Of a stretch of DNA of 64,000 nucleotides, positions 34,452-42,570 are shown one piece after another. Below the pieces are notes generated by a model. That model saw only the letters and a program-made list of their open reading frames with translations, did not search any database and was not told where the DNA came from. The stretch is from Hyalangium versicolor (GTDB lineage: Bacteria > Myxococcota > Myxococcia > Myxococcales > Myxococcaceae). The stretch lies in NCBI RefSeq assembly GCF_020103695.1, contig NZ_JAHXBF010000022.1, positions 62,001 through 126,000 of the forward strand. The letters run 5' to 3'. Position 1 is the first letter of the stretch. Each line of letters begins with the position of its first letter. Both the position numbers and the translations under genes were made by a program.

Positions 34452-35796
34452 CGTCCACCCCCATGCCCAAGGAAGAGAAGGCCACCGGGCTCAGCGTCCC
34501 GTCTGCCCCCGGGTAGAGCCGCGTGCCGCCCTGAGCCAGCGCGTACAGCCTGCGGGTGAAGCGCCAACGCACCTCCGCCGAGTACAGGTGGCGCGCTCCC
34601 GGCTGGCCCAAGCCCCGTGCCAGGCCACTCACCGCCACATCGAGGCTCCGAGCAGCCAACTGCACCGCCAGGCGCCCGTCCACGTCCACCCGGCCCCAGT
34701 CGAACACCTCCGCGCCCACCGAGAGGTGCAGGTGGCGCTGCAGCACCTCTCCCAGCCGCACTCCATCCCAGCCCACCACCGCCTCGCCGTAAGCGGAGAA
34801 CCCCTCGGGGAAGGACGCCTGCGTCACCGGAGTTCCGGAGCGGCTCACCGCGCTCAGCCGGTCCAACTCGTAGTCCGGCCCGAAGTACCCCTGGCGGAAG
34901 CCCCCTCGCTGCCGCCGCACCTCCAGCCGCAGCTTCATGTCCAAGGTGGGCGTCAGCGCGTCCGCGCCCAGGCCCACCACCGCTCCCCAGGCGGCTGGCG
35001 CATCCGGGCGCCCTCCCCACCCGGCCAGCACGTGCAACTCGAAGCCAGGGCGCACCATCACCACCGCCGTCCCATCCACGTGCGCCAGCGTCACCTGCGG
35101 CGACTGTCCGCCGGCACTGCCCCACTCCCTCACCGCCGACAACCCCAGCGTGTAGCGCCCCGGCTCTCGCAGAGGGCCCGTGAGCACGTGAGCCAGATCC
35201 ACCTCGGCTTGCGCTCCCACCAAGCGCGCACCCAGCATGTCCGAGCTGAAGGCCTCCACGAACAGAGGGCCCACGGTGCTCGTGAGGTACCCACCTGCTG
35301 GGTGGTAGTCCGGGTTGGCCCGGTTGGAGTAGCGCCGCACCAGATGCCCAGAGAGCAGACTGTAGTCCTCCAACGCCCCCACCCACAACGCCACCGCGGA
35401 CGCCTCGCTGCCCAGCTTGAGCGCTCGCACCACCTGCCCCCAGTCCGACAGGCTGTCCCAGTCCTCCTTCCGCACCCGCCCCGCTCCCGCCTCCCCTCCC
35501 CACAGCCGCAGCCGCACCGGGGCACCCAGGTGCAGGCCCCATGCTCCTCCGCCGTCCACCACCAGCATCGGACTCAGCTGCGCCCACCCCTCCTCCCCTC
35601 CTGCTCCTCCGCGTGGCAGCAGCATCAGCGTGCTGGCCTCCAGCCGGGCCAGGGCGTGCCACCGGCCAAGCCCGCGCGGCGCAGGCTGCGCCTCAACTGG
35701 GAGCACGGACTCGATCTGGGAAGGCGCGTTGTCGGACGCGACCTCCACCCCTTCAACCTGAGCCAGGAGCAGCCAGACCGCCAGTGCGTGCGTCAT
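34441..35796 (-). CDS. Outer-membrane barrel-like protein upstream of the toxin (SitB position)
   Basis: 451 residues from ATG 35796, which begins a short signal peptide (MTHALAVWLLLAQVEGVEV); a longer frame to 35859 lacks sense. The rest is a string of amphipathic strands rich in Gly, Arg and Trp (LHLGAPVRLRLWGG, LEVRRQRGGFRQGYFGPDYE, HLYSAEVRWRFTRRLYALA), like a barrel, although the last residues (GMGVDDAR) are not a classic C-terminal strand. Its stop overlaps the toxin start by 11 bases. It occupies the place of sitB, whose product aids SitA in known cassettes. A fragment of a second copy lies at 40470-40545. Confidence 0.7.
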   Translation of the reverse strand: MTHALAVWLLLAQVEGVEVASDNAPSQIESVLPVEAQPAPRGLGRWHALARLEASTLMLLPRGGAGGEEGWAQLSPMLVVDGGGAWGLHLGAPVRLRLWGGEAGAGRVRKEDWDSLSDWGQVVRALKLGSEASAVALWVGALEDYSLLSGHLVRRYSNRANPDYHPAGGYLTSTVGPLFVEAFSSDMLGARLVGAQAEVDLAHVLTGPLREPGRYTLGLSAVREWGSAGGQSPQVTLAHVDGTAVVMVRPGFELHVLAGWGGRPDAPAAWGAVVGLGADALTPTLDMKLRLEVRRQRGGFRQGYFGPDYELDRLSAVSRSGTPVTQASFPEGFSAYGEAVVGWDGVRLGEVLQRHLHLSVGAEVFDWGRVDVDGRLAVQLAARSLDVAVSGLARGLGQPGARHLYSAEVRWRFTRRLYALAQGGTRLYPGADGTLSPVAFSSLGMGVDDAR

Positions 35797-36354
35797 GGGG
35801 CCGTCCGCGAGTGGAGGGGAGGCCCGCCTCGTGTGGGGCGCGTGGCACCCGCGCACCACCGCATGGACACCGCCAGCCTCGCAGCCAGCCCCTCTGCGAA
35901 TCTCGAGAGCATGTGCGCCCCCCCAGCATGGGTGAACGCCTCACCTTCTCACGCAGATCCGACAGGTTCTCTGCTTACACACGCAAGCCAGCGGACTCTC
36001 AGGAGAAGGGCCGTGAATTCTCTTAAGTCGCTGGGACCTCAATGGTAGGTTCGGCCTGGAATCCCATGCTCGGGAAGCCGTCCCTTGTCATGGACGAACC
36101 GGCCGACACAAAAGCTCCGGGAGGCATTGCGTGGCAACCCTGGACTCCATTGACCGTGCCGAGCGGGGCTGCTGCTCGTTCCGGTCATGCCGTGAGTGGG
36201 AACCTGAGCGTTGGAAAGGTCCTAACGGTGATCATCAAGGGGAAGCGCAGTGAGCGTATTCGACTCCCCTTGGGGGACCGATGCGAGCCAACCTCTTACA
36301 GTTCGCTGGAGCGAACGTTTGTTCAAGGTCCAGCCTTCGGCACGCGCTACACGC

Positions 36355-36410
36355 ACCTGTCGGGTTGTCCGACAGGTTGGGACGGCTCTCCGTCGGCAGG
36401 GACTGCCGAC
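36355..36410. repeat. Two perfect hairpins in tandem
   Basis: acctgtcgg (36355-36363) pairs with ccgacaggt (36369-36377) around a 5-base loop, and gtcggcag (36392-36399) pairs with ctgccgac (36403-36410) around gga. No T-run follows, so they do not look like ordinary terminators. They may be recombination or REP-like elements. Fifteen bases separate the two stems. Confidence 0.6.
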
Positions 36411-36514
36411 CGGGCCCTGCGCTAGCATTCTTACCGCTCAGAGGGGAAGGTCAAGGGTGGGCCAAAGTGGGGCCCGACCCCGTCGATCCCTCAGTCTTCA
36501 CGAACACATCGGAA

Positions 36515-36535
36515 ACTTGTAAGACACTCCACTAG
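36515..36535. mobile_element. Orphan terminal repeat of an IS630-like element
   Basis: These 21 bases, ending gacactccactag, are identical in sequence and direction to the right end of the MITE at 52770-52790. No matching opposite end is found nearby on the left. The GTG of the OLD nuclease follows 20 bases later, so this may be the scar of the element that helped bring in the module. Confidence 0.65.
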
Positions 36536-36554
36536 ACTAGGGAGAGGTGACCAC

Positions 36555-38333
36555 GTGCGTATCTCACGTGTCCGTATCGAGAACTTCCGCACCTTCAAGG
36601 CATTGGAGTTTCGAGGTGGCGACAGCGTCGTAGTTGTCGGCGAGAACAAAGTCGGAAAGTCAAACCTGCTTCACGCGCTGCGCCTCGTCTTGGATCCAAG
36701 CCTGCCCGACACCGCACGACAACTTCGGGAAGAGGACTTCTGGGATGGACTTTCTCGCCCCTTGAAGAAGACGGACGCAGTCGTCGTCGAGGTTGAGCTT
36801 GAGGGCTTTGAGAAGTCCGAACCGAAACTGGCCCTGTTAGCTGAGCATCTCATCAAGCCGAATCCAATGGTCGCTCGTCTGACCTACAAGTACCGAGCGA
36901 AAGGCAGCGCACCAGATGAGCCTGTTGTGCCGACAGACTTCGAGTTCGTCATGTTTGGCGGTGACCGCGAGGAGAACTACCTGAACTTCGAGGTTCGTCG
37001 GTCGCTTCCTCTGATTTTCTTCCATGCACTCCGCGACGCCGAGTCGGATCTGGAAAACTGGAGGCGGTCCCCGCTACGGCCGCTGCTTGATGATGTCGCA
37101 AAGAAGGTCGATGGAGCGAAGTTGAAGAGCATTGCCAAGGATGTCACCAAGGCGTCGGACGCCGTTGCCGGATTGCCGGAAGTGGACTCGCTCGCGAAGT
37201 CCATCGCTGAACGCATCCAGGACATGGTCGGCCCGGTTCACGCAATCGACACGACGATCCAAGTGGGGCCAACGGACCCGACGCGACTCCTTCGAAACCT
37301 GCGGTTGTACTTCGATCACGGGCGCAGAACCGTCTCAGAAGCAAGCCTTGGTTCAGCGAACGTGCTCTACTTGGCGCTTACGCTGCTTGAGTTTCAACGG
37401 CTAGTCGGAGCCGGCGACCTATTCCATACATTCCTCGCAGTGGAAGAACCTGAGGCCCACCTTCATCCTCACGTGCAGCGGCTTGTCTATCGCGACGCGC
37501 TGCGAACTTCTTCCGGCAAGCCCTCTGCCGACCGCACGGTCATTCTGACCACACATTCCCCGCACATTGCGAGCGTCACGCCCCTTCGCTCTCTCGTCTT
37601 GCTTTCGCGAAAGAACTCGGCGGGCACCAGTGCCACCTCGGTTGCAGGTCTCGATCTCGAAGCTGATGTAGTCGCAGACATTGAACGGTACATTGATGTC
37701 ACCCGAGGAGAGATTCTCTTCTCGCGGTCAGTGCTCTTCGTCGAAGGGGAGGCCGAACGGTACCTGCTGCCCGCCATTTCCAGGCTAATGAAGAATGGTC
37801 AAGACTTAGACTCCCATGGAGTCTCGATTTGTTCGGTCTCCGGAACGCACTTCTCGTCCTATGTGAAGGTCTTCGGTCACGGATTCAAACTTCCCTTCGC
37901 AGTGATCACTGACGGCGACCCTGACGACCAGGGAATGCGTGTTGGGCTCAAGCGTGCAGTGCGCTTGGCGAAGATCCTCGACGAAGAGAGTCTGGACGAC
38001 CTCGACGATACAGAGAAGACTAAGCGACTCAATGGCCTCGGCTTATTCGTAGGAGAAGAGACGCTGGAATGGGATCTGTTCAACGCGGGCCACCAGGATG
38101 AACTGTTGCAGAGTCTCATCGACTTGGCCGGCGGCAAGACGGCCTTGAAGCGGGCCGAGACTTGGCTCGCAAATCCTCCCAGTGTGACCAAGGACAAACT
38201 GCTCGCGGATGTCGAGTCGATTGGAAAGGGAAGGTTCGCCCAGCACCTTTCGACCAAACTCAAGGGGAACTTCTTCCCGGCATACATCACGAAGGCAATA
38301 AGGCATGCCATCAAGAGCGCCAGTGCCGAATAG
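36555..38333 (+). CDS. gajA: OLD-family ATP-dependent nuclease, GajA-like (Gabija)
   Basis: 592 residues from a GTG with GGGAGAGG 8 bp upstream. ABC-type ATPase: Walker A VVGENKVGKSN (~28-37), signature-like LGSANVLYLALTL (~271), Walker B FLAVEEPEAHLHPHVQ (~292-307), H-loop TTHSPHIAS (~333). A C-terminal TOPRIM domain has Glu in LFVEGEAERYLLP (~395) and DGDPDD (~453). OLD plus a following UvrD-like helicase is the Gabija anti-phage pair (class 2 OLD). GajA nicks DNA and is held back by nucleotides until phage replication depletes them. G+C is visibly lower than around it (31/60 in bases 37081-37140), a sign of transfer. The helicase gene overlaps its end by 29 bases. Confidence 0.8.
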   Translation: MRISRVRIENFRTFKALEFRGGDSVVVVGENKVGKSNLLHALRLVLDPSLPDTARQLREEDFWDGLSRPLKKTDAVVVEVELEGFEKSEPKLALLAEHLIKPNPMVARLTYKYRAKGSAPDEPVVPTDFEFVMFGGDREENYLNFEVRRSLPLIFFHALRDAESDLENWRRSPLRPLLDDVAKKVDGAKLKSIAKDVTKASDAVAGLPEVDSLAKSIAERIQDMVGPVHAIDTTIQVGPTDPTRLLRNLRLYFDHGRRTVSEASLGSANVLYLALTLLEFQRLVGAGDLFHTFLAVEEPEAHLHPHVQRLVYRDALRTSSGKPSADRTVILTTHSPHIASVTPLRSLVLLSRKNSAGTSATSVAGLDLEADVVADIERYIDVTRGEILFSRSVLFVEGEAERYLLPAISRLMKNGQDLDSHGVSICSVSGTHFSSYVKVFGHGFKLPFAVITDGDPDDQGMRVGLKRAVRLAKILDEESLDDLDDTEKTKRLNGLGLFVGEETLEWDLFNAGHQDELLQSLIDLAGGKTALKRAETWLANPPSVTKDKLLADVESIGKGRFAQHLSTKLKGNFFPAYITKAIRHAIKSASAE

Positions 38334-40407
38334 GCTTGCATCTGGAAGCCAGGAATTGAAGAGCAATCCCAGCCAGTGGAAGGCCTACGAGGCGAGCGGG
38401 AACTGCGTCGTCACAGCCGGCCCAGGAAGCGGCAAGACGAAGGTGTTAGTTCTCAAGACCGCACGCATTCTGATGGAGGACTTGAAGTCGCCAGCCGGCT
38501 TGGCATGCCTTACCTTCAGTAACGAGTGCGCTCGCGAGTTGCGTCGAAAACTTCGAGACCTTGGTGTTGCACGTCACCCGAATCTCTTCGTTGGGACTCT
38601 CCATTCGTTCTGCCTTCGACACGTAGTGGGTCCGTATGCCAAGCTTGGCGGCCTCGGACTGCCTGATGGATGGCAAGTTGCTTCCGACGATGAGCGGAAT
38701 GATGCCTTTACAGAAGGAGCAAAGGAGACCTCTTATGCGGCGACCATGATCAACAGACGCGAGTTCGACGATTTTCGTCGGGTGCTTCGGGCGGACCGCC
38801 GCCCAGACTTCGTGTCTGACGAGAACGCCAGATTCGTAGAGAACTACGAGAAGGCGCTGCGGCGGATGGGGCGAATCGACTTCGAGGACTTGAGTGTTCT
38901 CGGGCGAAAGTTGATCGAAGAGCACGACTGGGTACGAAGGGCACTGAAGGCCCGGTTCCCGGTCTTCGCGATTGATGAGTATCAGGATCTTGGGGTGGCA
39001 CTTCACGATGTGGTGCTGAAACTCCTCGACATCGGCATTCGGGTTCTGGCAGTTGGCGATGCCGACCAGTCCATATACAGGTTCCAAGGAGCGAGTCCCG
39101 CTCTGTTCGGGGAGATCGTCAACCGAAAGGACTTCGCCCACGTCAAGCTTCGGCTCAATTACAGATGCGCGAAGGACATAGTGAAGGGTTCACTTGGGCT
39201 CCTCGCTGACGGGGCGGACTACGAGGCGCACTCGAATGAAAGTGGAGCGATCTATGAGCACGAGTGCACTGGTGGACCTAGCGACCAAGTAGGCCATGTC
39301 TTTGAGAAGATCGTTCCCGACATTCGTTCGCGTGGGTTTGCGCTCGGGCGGATTGCGATTCTCTATCGCGACAAGAACGACGGGTCACGCGTCGCGTCTG
39401 CGGCGCAAGCGGCGGGTCTGAACTTCGTCCGTCTCGACAACGGAGCGCCCTACGCGAAGACACCATTCACTAGGTGGATCGAAGATTGTGCTGCTTGGTG
39501 CGCCAAGCCATGGAATGCGGCAGGGGTCACCCTTGGGGAGCTCATCGAAACTTGGTTGGGCTTTCATGCTGGTAATTACAACCCGACCGTGCGGAACCAG
39601 GCCCGGCAGGCTCTTGTCTCATTCCTTTGGGCCGCACGGGGCTCGACCATGCCCATTGCAGAGTGGTGCCGGCGATTCGACGAAAAGGTGCTTGGTGAGG
39701 CGCTTCAGACGCAACCGATGCTTGTTGGAGACCGAGCGAAGCTGGATGCGCTGATTCATGCGGTCGAAGAAGGTGAATTGGCCGGCACCACGCTTGGGCA
39801 GTTCGTCGGGCAACGCGGGAGTGACGACGTCCTGAACCTCATGACCCTTCACGGTGCTAAGGGCCTGGAGTTCGACGCGGTCGTCATGATCGGGGCCGAT
39901 GAGGGGCGGTTGCCGGACTTCCGAAAAGTCGACAACGATGAGGATCTTCAAGAAGAGCGAAGGCTCTTTTACGTGGGGGTAACTCGAGCTCGTAGGGAGG
40001 TTCATGTCGTCTATTCTGGCTTCACCGTCGACAGGTACGGCAGGAAGCGGGTCAATGGGCGCTCACGCTTCCTCGATGAGTTGACCCAGCAGCTTCGGAG
40101 TGAGGCCGACGACGACTCCTACGATGTCTGCGAAGCGTGCGAGCCAGATGAGGACCATGCCCCGCACTTGGTGCATTGGTCTTCGACTGCCACAGTCGGG
40201 AGCCTGTGCACTGGTACCTGTGACTGGTGCAACACGCTCTCAGGTCGCTGTGACGACTGCGGCGACAGGTTCCCCCTGCCCGATGACGCGGAGGAAACGT
40301 GCTCCTGCGGCACCACTTTCAGGCACATTGTCGAGCGCAACCATCATGGCGAGGTGGAAGTCGACGAGGTTCAGATTGTCGATAGCGAGCCTGAATCCGA
40401 TGCGTGA
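38305..40407 (+). CDS. gajB: UvrD-like helicase with Cys-rich tail, GajB-like
   Basis: 700 residues from ATG 38305. Superfamily 1A motifs: I VVTAGPGSGKTKVLVLKTAR (~35-54), II AIDEYQDL (~223), III VGDADQSIYRFQGA (~250), IV LNYRCAKDI (~283), V MTLHGAKGLEFDAVVM (~512), VI YVGVTRARREVHV (~555). After the helicase core, residues ~600-700 hold CEAC, CTGTCDWC, CDDCGDR and CSCG, enough for two zinc sites. Typical GajB is ~500 residues, so this is long and the zinc tail is unusual. It may be a Gabija helicase with an added DNA- or protein-binding module, or a related OLD/UvrD pair. Co-transcribed with the OLD gene. Confidence 0.78.
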   Translation: MPSRAPVPNRLASGSQELKSNPSQWKAYEASGNCVVTAGPGSGKTKVLVLKTARILMEDLKSPAGLACLTFSNECARELRRKLRDLGVARHPNLFVGTLHSFCLRHVVGPYAKLGGLGLPDGWQVASDDERNDAFTEGAKETSYAATMINRREFDDFRRVLRADRRPDFVSDENARFVENYEKALRRMGRIDFEDLSVLGRKLIEEHDWVRRALKARFPVFAIDEYQDLGVALHDVVLKLLDIGIRVLAVGDADQSIYRFQGASPALFGEIVNRKDFAHVKLRLNYRCAKDIVKGSLGLLADGADYEAHSNESGAIYEHECTGGPSDQVGHVFEKIVPDIRSRGFALGRIAILYRDKNDGSRVASAAQAAGLNFVRLDNGAPYAKTPFTRWIEDCAAWCAKPWNAAGVTLGELIETWLGFHAGNYNPTVRNQARQALVSFLWAARGSTMPIAEWCRRFDEKVLGEALQTQPMLVGDRAKLDALIHAVEEGELAGTTLGQFVGQRGSDDVLNLMTLHGAKGLEFDAVVMIGADEGRLPDFRKVDNDEDLQEERRLFYVGVTRARREVHVVYSGFTVDRYGRKRVNGRSRFLDELTQQLRSEADDDSYDVCEACEPDEDHAPHLVHWSSTATVGSLCTGTCDWCNTLSGRCDDCGDRFPLPDDAEETCSCGTTFRHIVERNHHGEVEVDEVQIVDSEPESDA

Positions 40408-40469
40408 GCCTGGGTTATTCACGAGGGATGGCAGAACCCTTGCACTGTAGCTGATCAGCATGTGCGGGA

Positions 40470-40545
40470 TGCCGGGCAGGACCCACTCTTCTCCGTCATC
40501 CACCGCCACCGTCGGCGCCAGCTGCGCCCACCCCTCCTCCATTCC
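40470..40545 (-). pseudogene. Fragment of a second sitB-like gene
   Basis: Read on the - strand this gives EEGWAQLAPTVAVDDGEEWV, against EEGWAQLSPMLVVDGGGAWG in the barrel gene at 34441-35796. The DNA shares 22 identical bases (40519-40540 with 35575-35596), and the rest of ~70 bases is about three quarters alike. No further barrel sequence continues on either side. It is therefore a relic, and the Gabija module lies between the two sitB-related stretches. Confidence 0.7.
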
Positions 40546-40665
40546 GTATCCGTCCGGATTACCCCGTAGGTAGGTGGGAGGGAACCCTACGATAAGAGTA
40601 GGGGATGACCCAAACGTACGTCTGGTGCGCGCCATGGTGCACCGCTACGGCGCGGCCCCAGACCC

Positions 40666-40896
40666 GTGCCCAGTGACGCGCCGGACTCTTGGTGGCTGGC
40701 GGACTTGGCCCGCGAGTTGGAGATGCCTGTCGTCACCCTCTACGGCTGGATTCGACGCGGCTGGCTCAAGAGTCAGAGCGTCAAGGGCCAGCGTGTCGCC
40801 TACGCGGACCGCAAGGAACTGGCACGTCTGCGCAAACTGCGCCAGCAACAACTCCGCTTCCGTCCAGCGACCCGGACCCAGGGAAAGAATGCGTGA
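40666..40896 (+). CDS. Small MerR-like helix-turn-helix protein or fragment
   Basis: 76 residues: WLADLARELEMPVVTLYGWI followed by RRGWLKSQSVKGQRVAYADR, a winged helix-turn-helix of the MerR/excisionase kind. I know such modules as DNA-binding tails of transposition proteins. It stands free and probably is the remainder of a larger gene, lying between the sitB relic and the broken recombinase. Start is uncertain: ATG 40666 lacks a good ribosome site. No partner gene can be named. Confidence 0.5.
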   Translation: MPSDAPDSWWLADLARELEMPVVTLYGWIRRGWLKSQSVKGQRVAYADRKELARLRKLRQQQLRFRPATRTQGKNA

Positions 40897-40907
40897 CTGG
40901 AGATGCA

Positions 40908-41705
40908 TCATGCATGGACGATTTGGGCGACGACGTACTCCTCAATGGCGGGGGCTGGCAGCGCTATCACCGAGCACGCCTCCTTGCCCTGCTTGTCGCG
41001 GGTGGTGCAGCGATAGTAGCGGTACTCTCTCTGCCCCCGCCGAGTGGAGCCCGGAGTCATGGCCTCCCTGCAAGCCCCGCAGCGCAGCAGCCCGCGCAAC
41101 ACGTAAGCCGGGTTGAGGCCGCGAGTCCTCAGCGCCTTCTCCTTCCCATCCAGCATCCGCTGTGCCCGCTGCCAGATGGCACGTTCCACCAGCGCCTGCT
41201 GCTCCCCCTCGAACAGCTCGCCCCCGCTCTGCATCCACCCCGCGTACACTGGGTTGCGCAGCACCCGGCCCACCGCTCCCTTCGTCCACCCGGGCGCCGT
41301 CTTCCCCTTCTTTACCCGCGTCGATCTCGGAAGCAGCCCTCTCTCGTTGAGTACCCTCGCCACCTGCCCCATGTTCCCGTGCTGCAGGTACTGCTCGAAC
41401 ACCTCCCTCACCACCCCCGCCTCCAGCTCGTTCACCTCCAGGCGCCTGTCACGTACCTCGTAACCCAGCGGCACGGGGCCTCCCGTCCACTTCCCCTTCC
41501 TCCTGGCCGCCGCCATCTTGTCCCGCGTCCGCTCGGCGATCATCTCCCGCTCGAACTCCGCGAAGCTCATCAGCATGTGGAGGGTGAGCCTCCCCATCGC
41601 GTCCGCCGTGGAGAAGTTCTGCGTCACCGACACGAAGGAGGCCCCCGCGGCGTTGAGCCGCTCCATCACCTTCGCTCTGAACCGGCACGCGAACCTCGCG
41701 TTCAA
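40908..41705 (-). pseudogene. Serine recombinase lacking both ends
   Basis: 265 residues match the middle of a large serine recombinase: end of the resolvase domain (VTQNFSTADAMGRLTLHMLM, FAEFEREMIAERTRDKMAAA), the recombinase domain (GPVPLGYEVRDRRLEVN, GWTKGAVGRVLRNPVYAG) and the zinc ribbon (GLLRCGACREAMTP, YYRCTTRDKQGKEACS). The first ~100 residues, which contain the catalytic serine, are missing, as is the C-terminal coiled coil. It cannot work as such. Established knowledge: such enzymes move phages and integrative elements, so it marks past integration here. The high G+C content is host-like. Confidence 0.85.
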
Positions 41706-41889
41706 CAGATGGAGAATGCAGGCCTCACGCTGGGTTCGTGCTCCGCGACATGCTCCAGAGTGGGCAGGAGGTGGCGGAGCGATATGGCGCTCGGATGCTC
41801 AACCGCCAACCATCATCTCCCTGCGAGGAAAACTGCGGGAGAGCCGTGTCCGCCCACTCCAGGGACCCCACCTCCGTGAGCGTGGCCAT
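41702..41889 (-). pseudogene. Short frameshifted relic behind the 210-residue gene
   Basis: ATG 41889 follows a GAGAGG ribosome site 32 bases after the upstream stop and reads ATLTEVGSLEWADTALPQFS. Sense then passes to another frame (LAVEHPSAISLRHLLPTLEH, ends RPAFSIC) with stop at 41702-41704. The span is 188 bases, not a multiple of three. It lies against the broken recombinase. Family unknown. The same kind of small broken gene ends the sit cassette. Confidence 0.4.
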
Positions 41890-41921
41890 CTCGATCCACC
41901 TCTCAGGATCGATCGAGCCTC

Positions 41922-42554
41922 TCAGCGCCGTTCGGACCCACCTGAGGAACTGGCTCCTCCACGCAATGCCGCCTCCAGAAGGTCAGCCACTTCCAGCAAG
42001 CCGGCGCGCTTGCGGCTCTTCACGCCCAAGTCTCTCGCCATGGCAATCTGGATTTCGTGCTTTCGGGGGGCGCCTTCTCCAGCCATTGCAAGTTGATACC
42101 AGAGAGCCCACTCCTCGGGGTGGCGCGCGCCCCAGGGTTCGGTCGCATCCGCCATGATGGCATCTGAGAGCGCATCCACCAGCTCCGTTGTGCATTGCCG
42201 TGTGTCTCCTCTGCGTTGGTTTGCCATCCAGAGGGACTCCACGGCATTGGCGAAGCTGGCACCGCCAGGGCCAGTGGAGTCTTCCCAGAACGGCCACTCC
42301 CTCCCACTGCTGGCGGCGTCCTCCGGCTGGGTGAGTGCTTCAAGCACCTCCCGCACCCAAGGCATACCGGGCTGGTGGCGCTCGAAAACAGGGAGCCGGC
42401 GGGCGATGAAGTCTCTCGTCAGCCGCACGGCATGGCTTGTGGGGAGTTGGAGCAACAACGGTTCAATGGCGACCCGCCACGCGTTCCAGTCGCCTTGCTC
42501 GACCGCCTGCCGCGCAGCCTGAAGGAATTGTTCAAAAGAGTTCTGGTCGCCCAT
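41922..42554 (-). CDS. Hypothetical protein, probable immunity gene of an orphan toxin tail
   Basis: 210 residues from ATG 42554 (MGDQNSFEQFLQAARQAVEQ), soluble, no signal. Helical through most of its length (FIARRLPVFERHQPGMPWVR, EWALWYQLAMAGEGAPRKHE). It starts 16 bp after the stop of the toxin-tail fragment at 42571-43032, which is the order toxin-immunity. It would protect against a toxin whose delivery part is no longer here. I do not recognise a named family. Orphan immunity genes are commonly kept as protection from relatives. Confidence 0.65.
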   Translation of the reverse strand: MGDQNSFEQFLQAARQAVEQGDWNAWRVAIEPLLLQLPTSHAVRLTRDFIARRLPVFERHQPGMPWVREVLEALTQPEDAASSGREWPFWEDSTGPGGASFANAVESLWMANQRRGDTRQCTTELVDALSDAIMADATEPWGARHPEEWALWYQLAMAGEGAPRKHEIQIAMARDLGVKSRKRAGLLEVADLLEAALRGGASSSGGSERR

Positions 42555-42570
42555 GAGGTGTGGCCCGCCC

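Larger units (their letters stand above)
35797..36554. other. Gene-poor junction between the sit cassette and the Gabija-like module
   Basis: I see no convincing gene here; open frames at 36042-36425 and 36250-36522 overlap each other and resemble nothing. The left part must hold the promoter of the - strand sit cassette. The stretch holds two tight hairpins (36355-36377 and 36392-36410) and one end of an inverted-repeat element (36515-36535). The base composition falls toward the right. It looks like an insertion scar. Confidence 0.6.

Noticed and set aside
36042..36522. Two overlapping + strand frames of 127 and 90 codons
   Set aside because: Neither has a ribosome site or recognisable sequence, and they run through the hairpins; I treat the stretch as non-coding.
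40240..40440. C-terminal part of the - strand frame reading NNPGSRIGFRLA, like a formylglycine-generating-enzyme end
   Set aside because: It lies largely antisense to the end of the helicase gene and only a few residues resemble that family; chance is likelier.
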